A stretch of 64,000 bases of DNA from Hygrophila difformis (GCA_030278955.1 JAOANR010000002.1:1550001-1614000); one strand, 5' to 3'; shown: positions 11,501 to 22,172, counted from the first letter of the stretch. Made by a program: numbers and translations. Notes: generated by a model not told the origin, from the letters alone.

Positions 11501-11932
11501 TTTTTTTTTTGATTTTCTGCCATGAATGCTACGAGTGAAGTAAATTTGGCACCCAATGTAGCATTCAATATAAATCGAATAAATATTTTAGTTGTAGTTT
11601 TAGTTAGAATTTTCTCTGATGCTAATTTATACCATGTACACATTCAAAAATTTATTGTTTTACTAAATTTTCCATTTCATTGTCTCACAAGGAGAAACCA
11701 TCATTGTATGCATCCCAGGTAGGTGTACGCTATGATGGGGTTTACAGGATTGAGAAATGCTGGCGGAAACCTGGAAGTGATGTATACATTTCTCTAAAAA
11801 CACCAAATATTATGTGCTCTCTGATTAATATATTTCTTACTGTGTTTTTGATGAATTATTACAGGGGTTTAAGCTCTGCCGTTACCTATTAGTTCGGGTG
11901 ATATTGATCCAGCACTATGGACAAGGTTACTT
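11253..11932 (+). pseudogene. ORTHRUS/VIM-type SRA-YDG domain fragment
   Basis: VIM/ORTHRUS proteins are E3 ubiquitin ligases whose SRA domain binds methylated DNA and maintains CG methylation. Exon 11253-11385 (acceptor TTGCAG) reads GGRDISGDKRTNKSQSF, then FEK, and after a frameshift the conserved RKGYPVRVVRS. Exon about 11690-11779 reads HKEKPSLYASQVGVRYDGVY followed by RIEKCWRKPGSD. The next exon from 11865 begins GFKLCRYLLVR. These are consecutive SRA-domain segments in the right order. The second donor site is lost and no RING or PHD part remains, so this is a captured, decayed fragment. Confidence 0.85.
11454..11500. repeat. (ATT)n microsatellite
   Basis: About fifteen ATT units followed by a T run, inside an intron of the VIM fragment. 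A minus-strand poly-isoleucine frame across it is an artefact. Confidence 0.95.
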
Positions 11933-13129
11933 ACAATGGCCGATTAGGTCTGTTTCAGCATTCACCTCTCATATTCTTTTCCTTGCTTTCATATTTAAAT
12001 TGGCATGGTGTATACAATTCTGTTCATCAATATCATGGGTAGATGGGTTTATGGTTTCTGTAACACCCGAGGAAAAACAAATTCAAATTGTTTTGAACTA
12101 CGTCATGACTTGATCCCTTCACAGGGTACGTAGGCAGCTTAGAACTAATTTCTAAGTTCAGTCACGAAATAAATCACAAAATACATCACGAATTAGACCA
12201 CAAGGACGATAGGGGATGTTGAAACCAATTTAGACTAGGCTAAGTAGGACCCGGAAATGTTGCGAGCGATAAGCCGGACTCGTAACAAGATTAAGGAGAA
12301 GATTCCGCAACGAAGACGCCCCAGAGAATCGAGCTAACACGTAGAAAACCGATAGGGGAAAGCGAGGGAAGACCCGACGGAACACGCGGAGCCGAACCGG
12401 CCGGTCCGGCCGGCCCGCGCTGTCCGCGCGCCGCCGCGCGGCCACCGCGCGGCCAAGGGCGTCGCGACGCCAGGCCTGGCACGCGTGCTCCGCGCGGACA
12501 AAAGCTTAGGTGCGCGCCACCAGCGCGCCAGAGGTGCTGAAAGTGTAAACTTTCCTTCCATGGTGATTTTCTTGCCAAAAACCATACCCCTAACCATGGC
12601 AACCGAATCCCAGCCTTAGGGAAGGCTATAGGACGGTAATAGGGCGTCCCAAACCCTAAGTTTTCAGAAACATACCAGCCTCCACCCTCAATTTTCTCTC
12701 CAAGTCCAAAATCCCTCCGAATCCACTTTCCGGCGAGTATTCCGGCGACGACAAGGCAAAAGGAACCAAGCCCTGCCCTCTAGACTCTTGGTAAGCCATT
12801 GTGCAATGTTTCAATTCGTCCATAGATCTCTGAAACTCGAATTCTAACATTATTTCCTTACTACGATTTCACGTCGGAAAACGAACAAAAAGCGATCGGA
12901 GAAGTTGGCCGTTCGTCGTGACCCTAGGACATCCGGAAACCCAATCCAGCGACCCTAACATCATTCTAAGTAAGTTAACACCTTACTCACAAATTTATGC
13001 GGTTGTTTGTTGTTTAAATCTCGAGATATAGGCTTGTAACAAAAATCGGTTTTCAAAAACCCTATTTTCGTCCAATTTTAAAGACTCGCCAAAAACTCGA
13101 CCTTCGGGAATTCAAACCGAAAACTTTTC

Positions 13130-13770
13130 AACATAAAAGTTGTTCCTAACACCTTTAACTATCTTGTGTCCAAATTTCAGCCATTGACATTAAGTTTTGC
13201 TATCCCAATTTTCGCCATGAACTTTCTGTAACAAACCGAACGTTTTAAATCTGTGACAGAATCCTTCATTCAACTTGATGCATGTTTTACACCCATTTTT
13301 CGAATGATTTAACTTTGAATTTCTAAACAAAAGTTGTAGATAATTGTGTCTAGATTATGCCTACAAAATTTCACGAATTTTGGTGTTCATTTGATATGTC
13401 AATCGGCCAAGTTTTTAGAACTATTTTGAATTCGTTTTAAGGGCCATGAGTATGCAGTGTGTTGCACACGATTTTTGAGTACCAAGAATTCATTATTTCC
13501 AAAAACTTAAAACATGAAAGTTGTTCCTTAATGTGTCGTGTAGCTACTGTAAAAATTTCACATCGATTGGTTTTGAAATGGATTTTTAATCGGCGTTATA
13601 CGAACCTGTGACGGAAACAGTTTTTAAGACGTAAATTATTCTTTGCAATAAACTCAAATTTCAACTCACTTCGGAACCTTATTTCCGAAAACTTAAAACA
13701 TGAAAATTGTTCGTGTGTGTGTTTTTGAATTACTGGCCAAGTTTCAGAATTTTTGGAGGAAAAACGAATT
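13130..13770. repeat. Four degenerate repeats (AAAGTTGT ... AAATTTCA) in LTR D
   Basis: AAAGTTGT-like words at about 13136, 13330, 13517 and 13706 are each followed 45-60 bp later by an AAATTTCA or AAGTTTCA word. Flanking words such as AAAACTTAAAACATGAAA also recur. The repeats are too diverged to be recent. The same block is at about 20102-20742 in the 3' LTR. Confidence 0.7.
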
Positions 13771-13932
13771 TTAAATTAAGAAAGGCGTAAACTGCCTCGA
13801 ATAGGATTTTTCGAACTTGAGAAAACTCGAACTATGAAAACGCGATATCGATCTTTTGTTAACTTTGAAATACGAACTTTCGAAAAATCCCGTTCACTAG
13901 GCTGAGCCGATCTTCATACTATCATTATCTTT

Positions 13933-14148
13933 GAGACTGCCTCGTTAGTGGCCTCCTTACTATCTGAGATTGCCTCGTTAGTGATCTCGCGCGCTGTATT
14001 TGTGGATCGCCTCGTTAGTGGTCCTACTATCTTTTGGATCGCCTCGTTAGTGGTCCTACTATCTTTGAGACTGCCTCGTTAGTGGTCTCCCATTGTTTGG
14101 ACTGCCTCGTTAGTGGTCCTATGTTGAGATTGCCTCGTTAGTGATCTC
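13933..14148. repeat. Seven mini-hairpins with a constant loop, 5' LTR of D
   Basis: Seven units share GCCTCGTTAGTG and are flanked by short complementary arms. They are 13933-13955, 13966-13988, 14004-14024, 14036-14056, 14067-14089, 14099-14119 and 14126-14148. The arms are GAGAC/GTCTC (unit 5; unit 1 has GCCTC in this copy), GAGAT/ATCTC (units 2 and 7), GGAC/GTCC (unit 6) and GGAT/GTCC with one wobble (units 3 and 4). The arms change together while the loop does not. Confidence 0.9.
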
Positions 14149-14819
14149 CCGGTATGGTGTCCTCTTCTTAGTTTACGGGATGAAAAGTAAAAGACTCGTG
14201 TGAGTGTTTCATTATGCTTAAATCGTATTTATCCTGCCTTCAATTACGTATTTAAATTTTATGCATCTTAAATTATGCTTTAAATTTCGCTTTTTAAATT
14301 AAGTTCTTTAATCATGATTTTCCGCTGCTAATAAATCAGGTATTTTTAAATTCCCGTACGATAAGCGAAATCTTTAGTTTAAACACTTGTAACCCCTTTT
14401 ATTTGTTAGTTAGGGATTAACTTACTCAGTATATTTTTATACTGACAACCGTTGTCATTTCTTTTTCTTACAGAGTACGTCGAGTGACGCATTGCATATG
14501 CACTTGGGGGAAATCATAATGGACATTTTAAATTTCTGCATCGTACTGTTTTTACCGGGTCTGTTAAACCCGAGGATTTGGCTATGTTGGCCGTGATTTT
14601 ACTTTCCGCTGCACTTACTTTATTTATTTTCCGTACGTGATAATTTCTACTATCGTACTAAGTATTATAAATTTCCGGACTAAATCTTGAAATGTTTTTA
14701 AATCTTTCTCATACCCACAAGCCTTGCATTTCCTTAGCAAGCTCGGGAAGCCGTGTCTTACTAGGGAATTGCGGCGGTGACATCCCGGCCTGGGTTATCA
14801 AATCCGGGGTGTTACAAGT

Positions 14820-14831
14820 TGGTATCAGAGC
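14820..14831 (+). other. Primer binding site (initiator tRNA-Met), element D
   Basis: TGGTATCAGAGC, complementary to the 3' end of initiator tRNA-Met, lies three bases after the LTR end. This is the usual primer of plant chromoviruses. Confidence 0.95.
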
Positions 14832-15154
14832 CCGGAAAATTTTTAAAGCTACTACTATTATTTTAAACCAATATTTTTAAGCCCAAGTAATATTTCTTCT
14901 AAAATTTATTTATTTGACTACTAGTACTATTTTTAGCCCAAAAATCTATAATCCTTTTTACATAGCCCAAATCTTAGCCCAAGGAATATTAAATTTTGGC
15001 CCACTATAGAGGCCCAACCCTTAGCAATTTATTTTAAACTAAAATTTTATGGGGGAAGGGACTTGCACTTGCATGTTGCATATAGATTTAAATTTATGCA
15101 TATCTTAACTTTGCCTGAAAAACATCTAACTCTAACCTCCCTTGTTGACATTAG

Positions 15155-15553
15155 ATGGCCGAGCCCAACGCGAACATGGTCAATTTGATGGTGAAATTAA
15201 TGAACGCATACCTTGAGGGCCAACAGCACATCAATTACTTCAAAACGCGGGTAGGACAGTTGGAGGGTAACCTGGCCCATTTGGGTCACCTTAGGGAAAC
15301 AGACCATCACCACATAACCCAGCTGCAGGAGCAAGTCACCCACCTCCAAGCCCAAGTGGCCCAGCTCCAAGACAAGGGAGATGATTTGGAGGAGCAGATA
15401 GAGACCATAGGCTGGGAACTGACTAACCTGGCCCAGGACGTGGATGGAGCGGTCCTTCAGAACCCGGGGCCTGCTCCCAATGTCGCCATACCCATCGATG
15501 TATCGAGCGATGAGGATGATCCCATCAAGGCCGAGCCTACCCACTCGTTTTAG
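15155..15553 (+). CDS. Short coiled-coil ORF at the gag position of element D
   Basis: A 132-aa protein starts at the first ATG after the leader, where chromovirus gag normally begins. Residues about 50-90 form leucine/glutamine heptads (coiled coil). The C-terminus has a hydrophobic-acidic stretch (IPIDVSSDEDD) that looks like a SUMO-interacting motif, followed by IKAEP, a SUMO-site-like motif. There is no Gag core, zinc knuckle or protease. It is far shorter than any Gag-Pol and may be a truncated gag N-terminus or a separate accessory protein. A function in particle assembly is not supported by the sequence. Confidence 0.6.
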   Translation: MAEPNANMVNLMVKLMNAYLEGQQHINYFKTRVGQLEGNLAHLGHLRETDHHHITQLQEQVTHLQAQVAQLQDKGDDLEEQIETIGWELTNLAQDVDGAVLQNPGPAPNVAIPIDVSSDEDDPIKAEPTHSF

Positions 15554-15699
15554 ATCTAGAGATCCAGCTACGCATTATCAGTAGTATATTTTCCTTTCCG
15601 TACTATTAGCAGCACTCCTATCTCTATTTCAAACGCTTGTAACCCAAAATTTATTTCTTGAGTAATAAAAATACAAGCCTATTTAAATTTATTCATGCA

Positions 15700-15860
15700 T
15701 TTAGTTCTTTAACAAAAAAAAAAAAAATATAATAATAATAATCATAAAAACAAAAATATAATAATAATAATAATAAATGAAAATAAAAATATAAAAATAA
15801 CAATGGAAATAATAATAATAAAGATAATAAAATACGTACATATAAATAAATAAATTCCAG
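15700..15860. repeat. A-rich and (AAT)n low-complexity tract
   Basis: A run of A followed by AAT/AAATA words. It lies between the sense ORF and the 3' end of the antisense gene. Tyr/Phe-rich frames across it are artefacts. Confidence 0.9.
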
Positions 15861-16307
15861 CAACCTTTACAAGAAAACCCCAATAAATTGATACCTATTA
15901 AAAGACTAACCTTCATTCAATAAAATTTTCCCCTTGCAAGCAGCTATTTATTTAACATATAAACTCTACCCCTTATATCTTAATCACACTAGTTTATCTA
16001 AGTTCCTTGAAGCGGTTTAGTCAAGCAACAGTGTAAGTATTGTTGGGCAACCCACACACATGTAGATACGATAGGAAGGTAACAGTAAATCCAGAACATC
16101 TCAAACCATAAAATGGACAGAACAATTAAACCATGGTTCTGAAACAGCAGCACACAACCAACACATGTCAAACACCTAACTAAGCAACAACATAACGAAA
16201 ATATAAATCACAAACACCAGGCAACATCAACGTCCTCATAAGGAGGAGCCTAACAAAGTACGTCTAAACGCAAAACCTAAACGAAAACACGAAACCAAAG
16301 GGAGACA

Positions 16308-17642
16308 TCACTGATCGGGAGGCGGGAACTGTCGGCGCATGAAGTCGTCCATCTGCCGCACATAGGCGTACATGTCGGACATGGTGGCCTGCTGCTGAGC
16401 CTGCCTCGTAGCAAACGAGTCCATGCGGGTCTGATAGAGGTCCAACCTAGCGTCGAGGGCGTCATAACGAGCCTGCCCAGCTGCAAACCCGGCGTCCATA
16501 CCGACCCGCATCTCCTGCATCATCTGCAGCATCTGAATCATCTCCTGCCCCTGAGGTGCCACGGCAGGAGGTGCCCCAGCAGGAGGTGGAACCACTGGAG
16601 GAGGGGGTGGCTGCTCCGGTGGTACAACGAGGATCAGGCCGCCGTCGTCAGGCTGCGGGCGAAGTACAGCACGGGGAGCCCCACGACGTAAGGCGCTACG
16701 ACGCTCAGCATAAGACGGAATACGGTAGCAACGGCCAGGTGCTAGGTCGTACGGATCTGTCTCCGGTGTAGTGCGAATCCCCTGTGCCGCGCACAACCCA
16801 CAGATGAGGTGAACATGGGTAATCACCCTACTCCCTCGTCCTCTGCGCATACCCCGCAAGTTGTCCTCGATGCAAGCCCCTACATTCACCCTACCGTCCC
16901 GCGCGATGAAGCAAATGGTCTCGTAGACGTGATCCAAGACAATGTGGCTCCGGGACATCGGCCGGACACGCCCGAACCATAGCTGAGCGAGCTCTCGCCA
17001 AGGGGAGTCCATCGACGTCAAACGAAGCTCATGACTGTGCTCGAACGTAGGAGGCACTAGGGTGCATAAGGTGTTCCATGCAGGAGCAAGAACGCGCCCC
17101 TCAGGCTGGGGCCGGAACACGCCATCGTCGGGCAAGCCAAAATAGACGTTGATCGCCCGAGCACTGAAGTCGAGGTAGCGACCACGGACCCATACTCGGG
17201 ATAGATCGTCACCCTCCCCGAGACCGCCGATGTTGGCAATAACCTCCATAGCCAAATAACCGGAGGCGACGCCCTCGGGGTGACGTGCCAGACCAGTCCA
17301 CTGTAAATACTCCAAGACCGCACTGACCCTGTCATCGCCCATATGAAGAGGATATATGCCTCTCTCAGGGACGTAAGCCCTGTTTCGACGAAGCTCGTCG
17401 AAGTAAAAGTCCTGGGCAGCCCTCGTCCTAAACCGGAACCTGTCATGCCAGTGAGGACGCACCTCGTCCGGGAGGCCCCTGAGACGCGGGACCCTCTGCG
17501 CCTCATCCTCCTCTGACTCGCTCTCGTCGAAATCCGGCATCGCCGGAGCAGCATGACTGGGGCCAGCCTCATCAGCAACCCGTCTCCTAGTCCTCGGAGG
17601 ACACATGAGAGACGCCAAGACGACCCACAAAAAGAGCAACAT
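16308..17642 (-). CDS. Antisense PTP-domain (plant transposon protein) gene inside element D
   Basis: A 444-aa frame runs opposite to the element. It shares with Athila ORF3 (42602-46006 and 61195-63237) the order VP[ED][RK]G, W-T, WVRG with a following [DN][FI]S and GLP/GTP, [KR][IV]RP, [IV]NVG and C.AQG[IV]. This matches the family annotated as putative plant transposon protein. An Arg/Asp-rich N-terminus precedes the domain (about residues 85-290, WVRG near 150). A Pro-rich linker (about 340-370) and a C-terminal coiled coil ending RRQFPPPDQ follow. An acceptor-like TATCTTGCAG lies just upstream of the ATG at 17642; the next ATG (17606) would drop a short hydrophobic stretch. The frame has no stops, unlike a shadow frame. 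Function is unknown. Confidence 0.75.
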   Translation of the reverse strand: MLLFLWVVLASLMCPPRTRRRVADEAGPSHAAPAMPDFDESESEEDEAQRVPRLRGLPDEVRPHWHDRFRFRTRAAQDFYFDELRRNRAYVPERGIYPLHMGDDRVSAVLEYLQWTGLARHPEGVASGYLAMEVIANIGGLGEGDDLSRVWVRGRYLDFSARAINVYFGLPDDGVFRPQPEGRVLAPAWNTLCTLVPPTFEHSHELRLTSMDSPWRELAQLWFGRVRPMSRSHIVLDHVYETICFIARDGRVNVGACIEDNLRGMRRGRGSRVITHVHLICGLCAAQGIRTTPETDPYDLAPGRCYRIPSYAERRSALRRGAPRAVLRPQPDDGGLILVVPPEQPPPPPVVPPPAGAPPAVAPQGQEMIQMLQMMQEMRVGMDAGFAAGQARYDALDARLDLYQTRMDSFATRQAQQQATMSDMYAYVRQMDDFMRRQFPPPDQ

Positions 17643-18267
17643 CCTGCAAGATACCAAACACCAATTATAAGGCTAAGTCCCACACAGAAGTCAAGCGAAA
17701 ATACGAATAGGGCATTAATATATAGTTCCAACGTGAATGTACCGTAAGAACAACAAATCCTACCGTTTACTAAGACCAACCAGGAGGTGACCTAGACAAA
17801 GAATATGCTAAAACTAGTGCCTAAACCCTATGTGGCATTTCGTCGAACACGTCATGTGCACAATAAACCAAAACCTAAGTTACTAACAACACACGGAAAT
17901 CGCCCACAGAACGAAACAATCATTCTAATAACAATACGGCAAATCCTACAGCACTAAACAACGAGGGAACAAACCAATAATCACACCCCAACAGCAACCA
18001 AGCACCAGTAACTTCATAAGCCTTTCTAAGGATTCGAATTCAACAAGAAATTGCCAAAAACATAAACACATTATAACATAAACATAGGCAAGGCAACAAG
18101 AGTAACAACAATTGCCACATACACTTGCTAAATTGCACAAATCCAGCCTAAAAATCATAAACCCCCAATTTTTGTACACAAACCCTAATTTCCTAAATCT
18201 CTTCACAAATCGAATCATTCAAAACATAAAAGTTGAAATTAGGAAGTGGGTTTAGTAGAATCGTACC
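17643..18267 (-). other. Predicted 5' intron of the antisense gene
   Basis: On the minus strand CATCCAG at 18268 is followed by GTACGA (donor), and TATCTTGCAG ends at 17643 (acceptor). The intervening 625 bp is AT-rich and without a long frame. The segment 18268 to about 18460 would be a 5' UTR exon. A TATA-like GATAAAA on the minus strand (18467-18473) could be its promoter. All of this is inferred from consensus only. Confidence 0.45.
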
Positions 18268-18719
18268 TGGATGAGTGAAATTGAAGTCGAAATCGAGCAA
18301 AAAGGAAGGTAACTCGCCGGATTTAGAGAGAATTGGGGGTGTGTTCTCGGATGAGAAATGGGGAAGTGGCTCGCGCGGAGCGCGAGCCCTATTTTTTTCG
18401 AACAGGGGTTGCCGCGCGCTCCCCGCGCGCCAACGCGCGGCCACCGCGCGGGACCCGGGTGGAGTTTTATCTTTCCTGTTCTGCTCGATCTCTTTCGCTG
18501 TACGCTCCTCACTGAACCCGGGCATACATTGACAGAGAAATACGTCGACATGGAGCATCGCCTGGCATTATTCCGGGCAAGGACGGCGGAATTGCCTCAC
18601 GCCCTCCTTTCGCATGACTATGGGAAACCCCCGGGACGTAAATACCTAGGGACCCTAAGAAATTCCGTAGGGAAATGAGAGCGGCATGTTAACTAACGAC
18701 CCCACCACCGTTTGCTCGT

Positions 18720-19007
18720 GACCACAATGTGTTCCACGACCCCCAACTAAAGAAGTATGTGCCCGACACGTCGCGTGTACTCCAACCGGACGTAATCGAA
18801 TTGGATGATGACTTGACCTATGAAGAAACCCCGGTGCAAATACTCGACTACAAGAAAAGGGTGACAAGGAATGAAACTGTAAAGATGGTCAAGGTCCTGT
18901 GGTCCAACCACGAGACGGAGACGGCAACCTGGGAATTGGAAGCCGACATGAGGCAACGTTACCCTACCCTCTTCCCAGACGACCCGACCACAGTTATGGG
19001 GACATAA
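18720..19007 (+). pseudogene. Pol C-terminal remnant with chromodomain, element D
   Basis: The frame reads VFHDPQLKKYVPD, then IELDDDLTYEE and PVQILD, then VKVLWSNHETETATWELE and MRQRYPTLF before stopping at 19007. In Tekay-type elements this is the extreme C-terminus of integrase: the LxKYVPD segment followed by the chromodomain with its ValLys-ValLeuTrp and TrpGlu core. Chromodomains direct integration to chromatin marks. The rest of pol is missing upstream, so no enzyme can be made. Why this tail persists is unclear; it may simply be retained with the 3' end of the element. Confidence 0.9.
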
Positions 19008-19017
19008 CTGTATTCTT

Positions 19018-19030
19018 AAGGGGGGGAGGA
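19018..19030 (+). other. Polypurine tract of element D
   Basis: AAGGGGGGGAGGA lies directly before the 3' LTR tip TGTAAC. It is the primer for plus-strand cDNA synthesis. Confidence 0.92.
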
Positions 19031-21788
19031 TGTAACACCCGAGGAAAAACAAATTCAAATTGTTTTGAACTACGTCATGACTTGATCCCTTCACAGGGTA
19101 CGTAGGCAGCTTAGAACTAATTTCTAAGTTCAGTCACGAAATAAATCACAAAATACATCACGAATTAGACCACAAGGACGATAGGGGATGTTGAAACCAA
19201 TTTAGACTAGGCTAAGTAGGACCCGGAAATGTTGCGAGCGATAAGCCGGACTCGTAACAAGATTAAGGAGAAGATTCCGCAACGAAGACGCCCCAGAGAA
19301 TCGAGCTAACACGTAGAAAACCGATAGGGGAAAGCGAGGGAAGACCCGACGGAACACGCGGAGCCGAACCGGCCGGTCCGGCCGGCCCGCGCTGTCCGCG
19401 CGCCGCCGCGCGGCCACCGCGCGGCCAAGGGCGTCGCGACGCCAGGCCTGGCACGCGTGCTCCGCGCGGACAAAAGCTTAGGTGCGCGCCACCAGCGCGC
19501 CAGAGGTGCTGAAAGTGTAAACTTTCCTTCCATGGTGATTTTCTTGCCAAAAACCATACCCCTAACCATGGCAACCGAATCCCAGCCTTAGGGAAGGCTA
19601 TAGGACGGTAATAGGGCGTCCCAAACCCTAAGTTTTCAGAAACATACCAGCCTCCACCCTCAATTTTCTCTCCAAGTCCAAAATCCCTCCGAATCCACTT
19701 TCCGGCGAGTATTCCGGCGACGACAAGGCAAAAGGAACCAAGCCCTGCCCTCTAGACTCTTGGTAAGCCATTGTGCAATGTTTCAATTCGTCCATAGATC
19801 TCTGAAACTCGAATTCTAACATTATTTCCTTACTACGATTTCACGTCGGAAAACGAACAAAAAGCGATCGGAGAAGTTGGCCGTTCGTCGTGACCCTAGG
19901 ACATCCGGAAACCCAATCCAGCGACCCTAACATCATTCTAAGTAAGTTAACACCTTACTCACAAATTTATGCGGTTGTTTGTTGTTTAAATCTCGAGATA
20001 TAGGCTTGTAACAAAAATCGGTTTTCAAAAACCCTATTTTCGTCCAATTTTAAAGACTCGCCAAAAACTCGACCTTCGGGAATTCAAACCGAAAACTTTT
20101 CAACATAAAAGTTGTTCCTAACACCTTTAACTATCTTGTGTCCAAATTTCAGCCATTGACATTAAGTTTTGCTATCCCAATTTTCGCCATGAACTTTCTG
20201 TAACAAACCGAACGTTTTAAATCTGTGACAGAATCCTTCATTCAACTTGATGCATGTTTTACACCCATTTTTCGAATGATTTAACTTTGCATTTCTAAAC
20301 AAAAGTTGTAGATAATTGTGTCTAGATTATGCCTACAAAATTTCACGAATTTTGGTGTTCATTTGATATGTCAATCGGCCAAGTTTTTAGAACTGTTTTG
20401 AATTCGTTTTAAGGGCCATGAGTATGCAGTGTGTTGCACACGATTTTTGAGTACCAAGAATTCATTATTTCCAAAAACTTAAAACATGAAAGTTGTTCCT
20501 TAATGTGTCGTGTAGGTACTGTAAAAATTTCACATTGATTGGTTTTGAAATGGATTTTTAATCGGCGTTATACGAACCTGTGACGGAAACAGTTTTTAAG
20601 ACGTAAATTATTCTTTGCAATAAACTCAAATTTCAACTCACTTCGGAACCTTATTTCCAAAAACTTAAAACATGAAAGTTGTTCGTGTGTGTGTTTTTGA
20701 ATTACTGGCCAAGTTTCAGAATTTTTGGAGGAAAAACGAATTTTAAATTAAGAAAGGCGTAAACTGCCTCGAATAGGATTTTTCGAACTTGAGAAAACTC
20801 GAACTATGAAAACGCGATATCGATCTTTTGTTAACTTTGAAATACGAACTTTCGAAAAATCCCGTTCACTAGGCTGAGCCGATCTTCATACTATCATTAT
20901 CTTTGAGACTGCCTCGTTAGTGGTCTCCTTACTATCTGAGATTGCCTCGTTAGTGATCTCGCGCGCTGTATTTGTGGATCGCCTCGTTAGTGGTCCTACT
21001 ATCTTTTGGATCGCCTCGTTAGTGGTCCTACTATCTTTGAGACTGCCTCGTTAGTGGTCTCCCATTGTTTGGACTGCCTCGTTAGTGGTCCTATGTTGAG
21101 ATTGCCTCGTTAGTGATCTCCCGGTATGGTGTCCTCTTCTTAGTTTACGGGATGAAAAGTAAAAGACTCGTGTGAGTGTTTCATTATGCTTAAATCGTAT
21201 TTATCCTGCCTTCAATTACGTATTTAAATTTTATGCATCTTAAATTATGCTTTAAATTTCGCTTTTTAAATTAAGTTCTTTAATCATGATTTTCCGCTGC
21301 TAATAAATCAGGTATTTTTAAATTCCCGTACGATAAGCGAAATCTTTAGTTTAAACACTTGTAACCCCTTTTATTTGTTAGTTAGGGATTAACTTACTCA
21401 GTATATTTTTATACTGACAACCGTTGTCATTTCTTTTTCTTACAGAGTACGTCGAGTGACGCATTGCATATGCACTTGGGGGAAATCATAATGGACATTT
21501 TAAATTTCTGCATCGTACTGTTTTTACCGGGTCTGTTAAACCCGAGGATTTGGCTATGTTGGCCGTGATTTTACTTTCCGCTGCACTTACTTTATTTATT
21601 TTCCGTACGTGATAATTTCTACTATCGTACTAAGTATTATAAATTTCCGGACTAAATCTTGAAATGTTTTTAAATCTTTCTCATACCCACAAGCCTTGCA
21701 TTTCCTTAGCAAGCTCGGGAAGCCGTGTCTTACTAGGGAATTGCGGCGGTGACATCCCGGCCTGGGTTATCAAATCCGGGGTGTTACA
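19031..21788 (+). repeat. 3' LTR of element D
   Basis: Same length as the 5' LTR (2758 bp). Differences seen by eye fall at about 20288, 20395, 20517, 20536, 20659, 20679 and 20923. The change at 20923 makes hairpin unit 1 a perfect GAGAC/GTCTC pair. The hairpin array is at 20905-21120. Confidence 0.95.
20905..21120. repeat. Seven mini-hairpins, 3' LTR copy
   Basis: The counterpart of 13933-14148, with all seven units kept. Unit 1 pairs perfectly here. Confidence 0.9.
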
Positions 21789-22172
21789 GTTTCAGGTTGC
21801 ACTTCTAAAGGTTTTGTGTGCTCAGATCTGAAGGATTAAACTCATCTTTTATATGTTGTTTAAAATTAATTTATTATCTTGTTTCTTAGAGTTTGTGAAC
21901 GTGTCAGCCAAACCAAGAGAACATTATTTTAGTGCGCTGATGTAGAGTAGGGATTTGTTGCTTCCTTCAGTATTTTTGCTAGCTCAGCACTTTATTATAT
22001 TTATCTACTATTTTTGCTTACGAGTTTAGCTTTTACTTAATATGCAGAACACCACCTCCAAGCATTTCTATGGTCGTTTTAAAGTTTTTACTTCCTCATA
22101 TTAAGCTCATGTTAGAGAAACGATGTAACTTTATCTTACTGTTCATTTTTTCTTTTTGGTTATTGATCACAG

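Larger units (their letters stand above)
12059..14816 (+). repeat. 5' LTR of element D
   Basis: 2758 bp, TG...CA. It contains a GC-rich stretch with CCGCGCGG words (12400-12540), four degenerate repeats built on AAAGTTGT ... AAATTTCA (about 13130-13770), and the seven-hairpin array at 13933-14148. Minus-strand frames at 12230-12850 recur unchanged in the 3' LTR and have no recognised product. Confidence 0.95.
12059..21788 (+). mobile_element. Tekay-like chromovirus derivative D (non-autonomous, 9730 bp)
   Basis: Two 2758-bp LTRs (TGTAACACC ... GGTGTTACA) flank a 4.2-kb interior. The perfect 5-bp target duplication is GTTTC (12054-12058 and 21789-21793). A primer site for initiator tRNA-Met (14820-14831) and a polypurine tract (19018-19030) are intact. 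The interior holds a short coiled-coil ORF, an antisense PTP-domain gene, and the C-terminal chromodomain end of pol. Protease, RT, RNase H and most of integrase are absent, so it must be mobilised in trans. The LTRs differ at about seven positions by eye, which indicates recent insertion. It landed in the Helitron near an acceptor-like CAG. Confidence 0.92.

Noticed and set aside
12230..12850. Minus-strand proteins of 60-100 aa in LTR D (also at 19202-19822)
   Set aside because: They are GC-rich LTR sequence read in other frames, identical in both LTRs, with no domain or start context. They are better explained as chance frames.
14817..19030. Hidden protease, RT or integrase core in element D
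   Set aside because: I looked in both strands for DTG/DSG, YxDD and D-35-E motifs between the LTRs and found only the C-terminal chromodomain tail.
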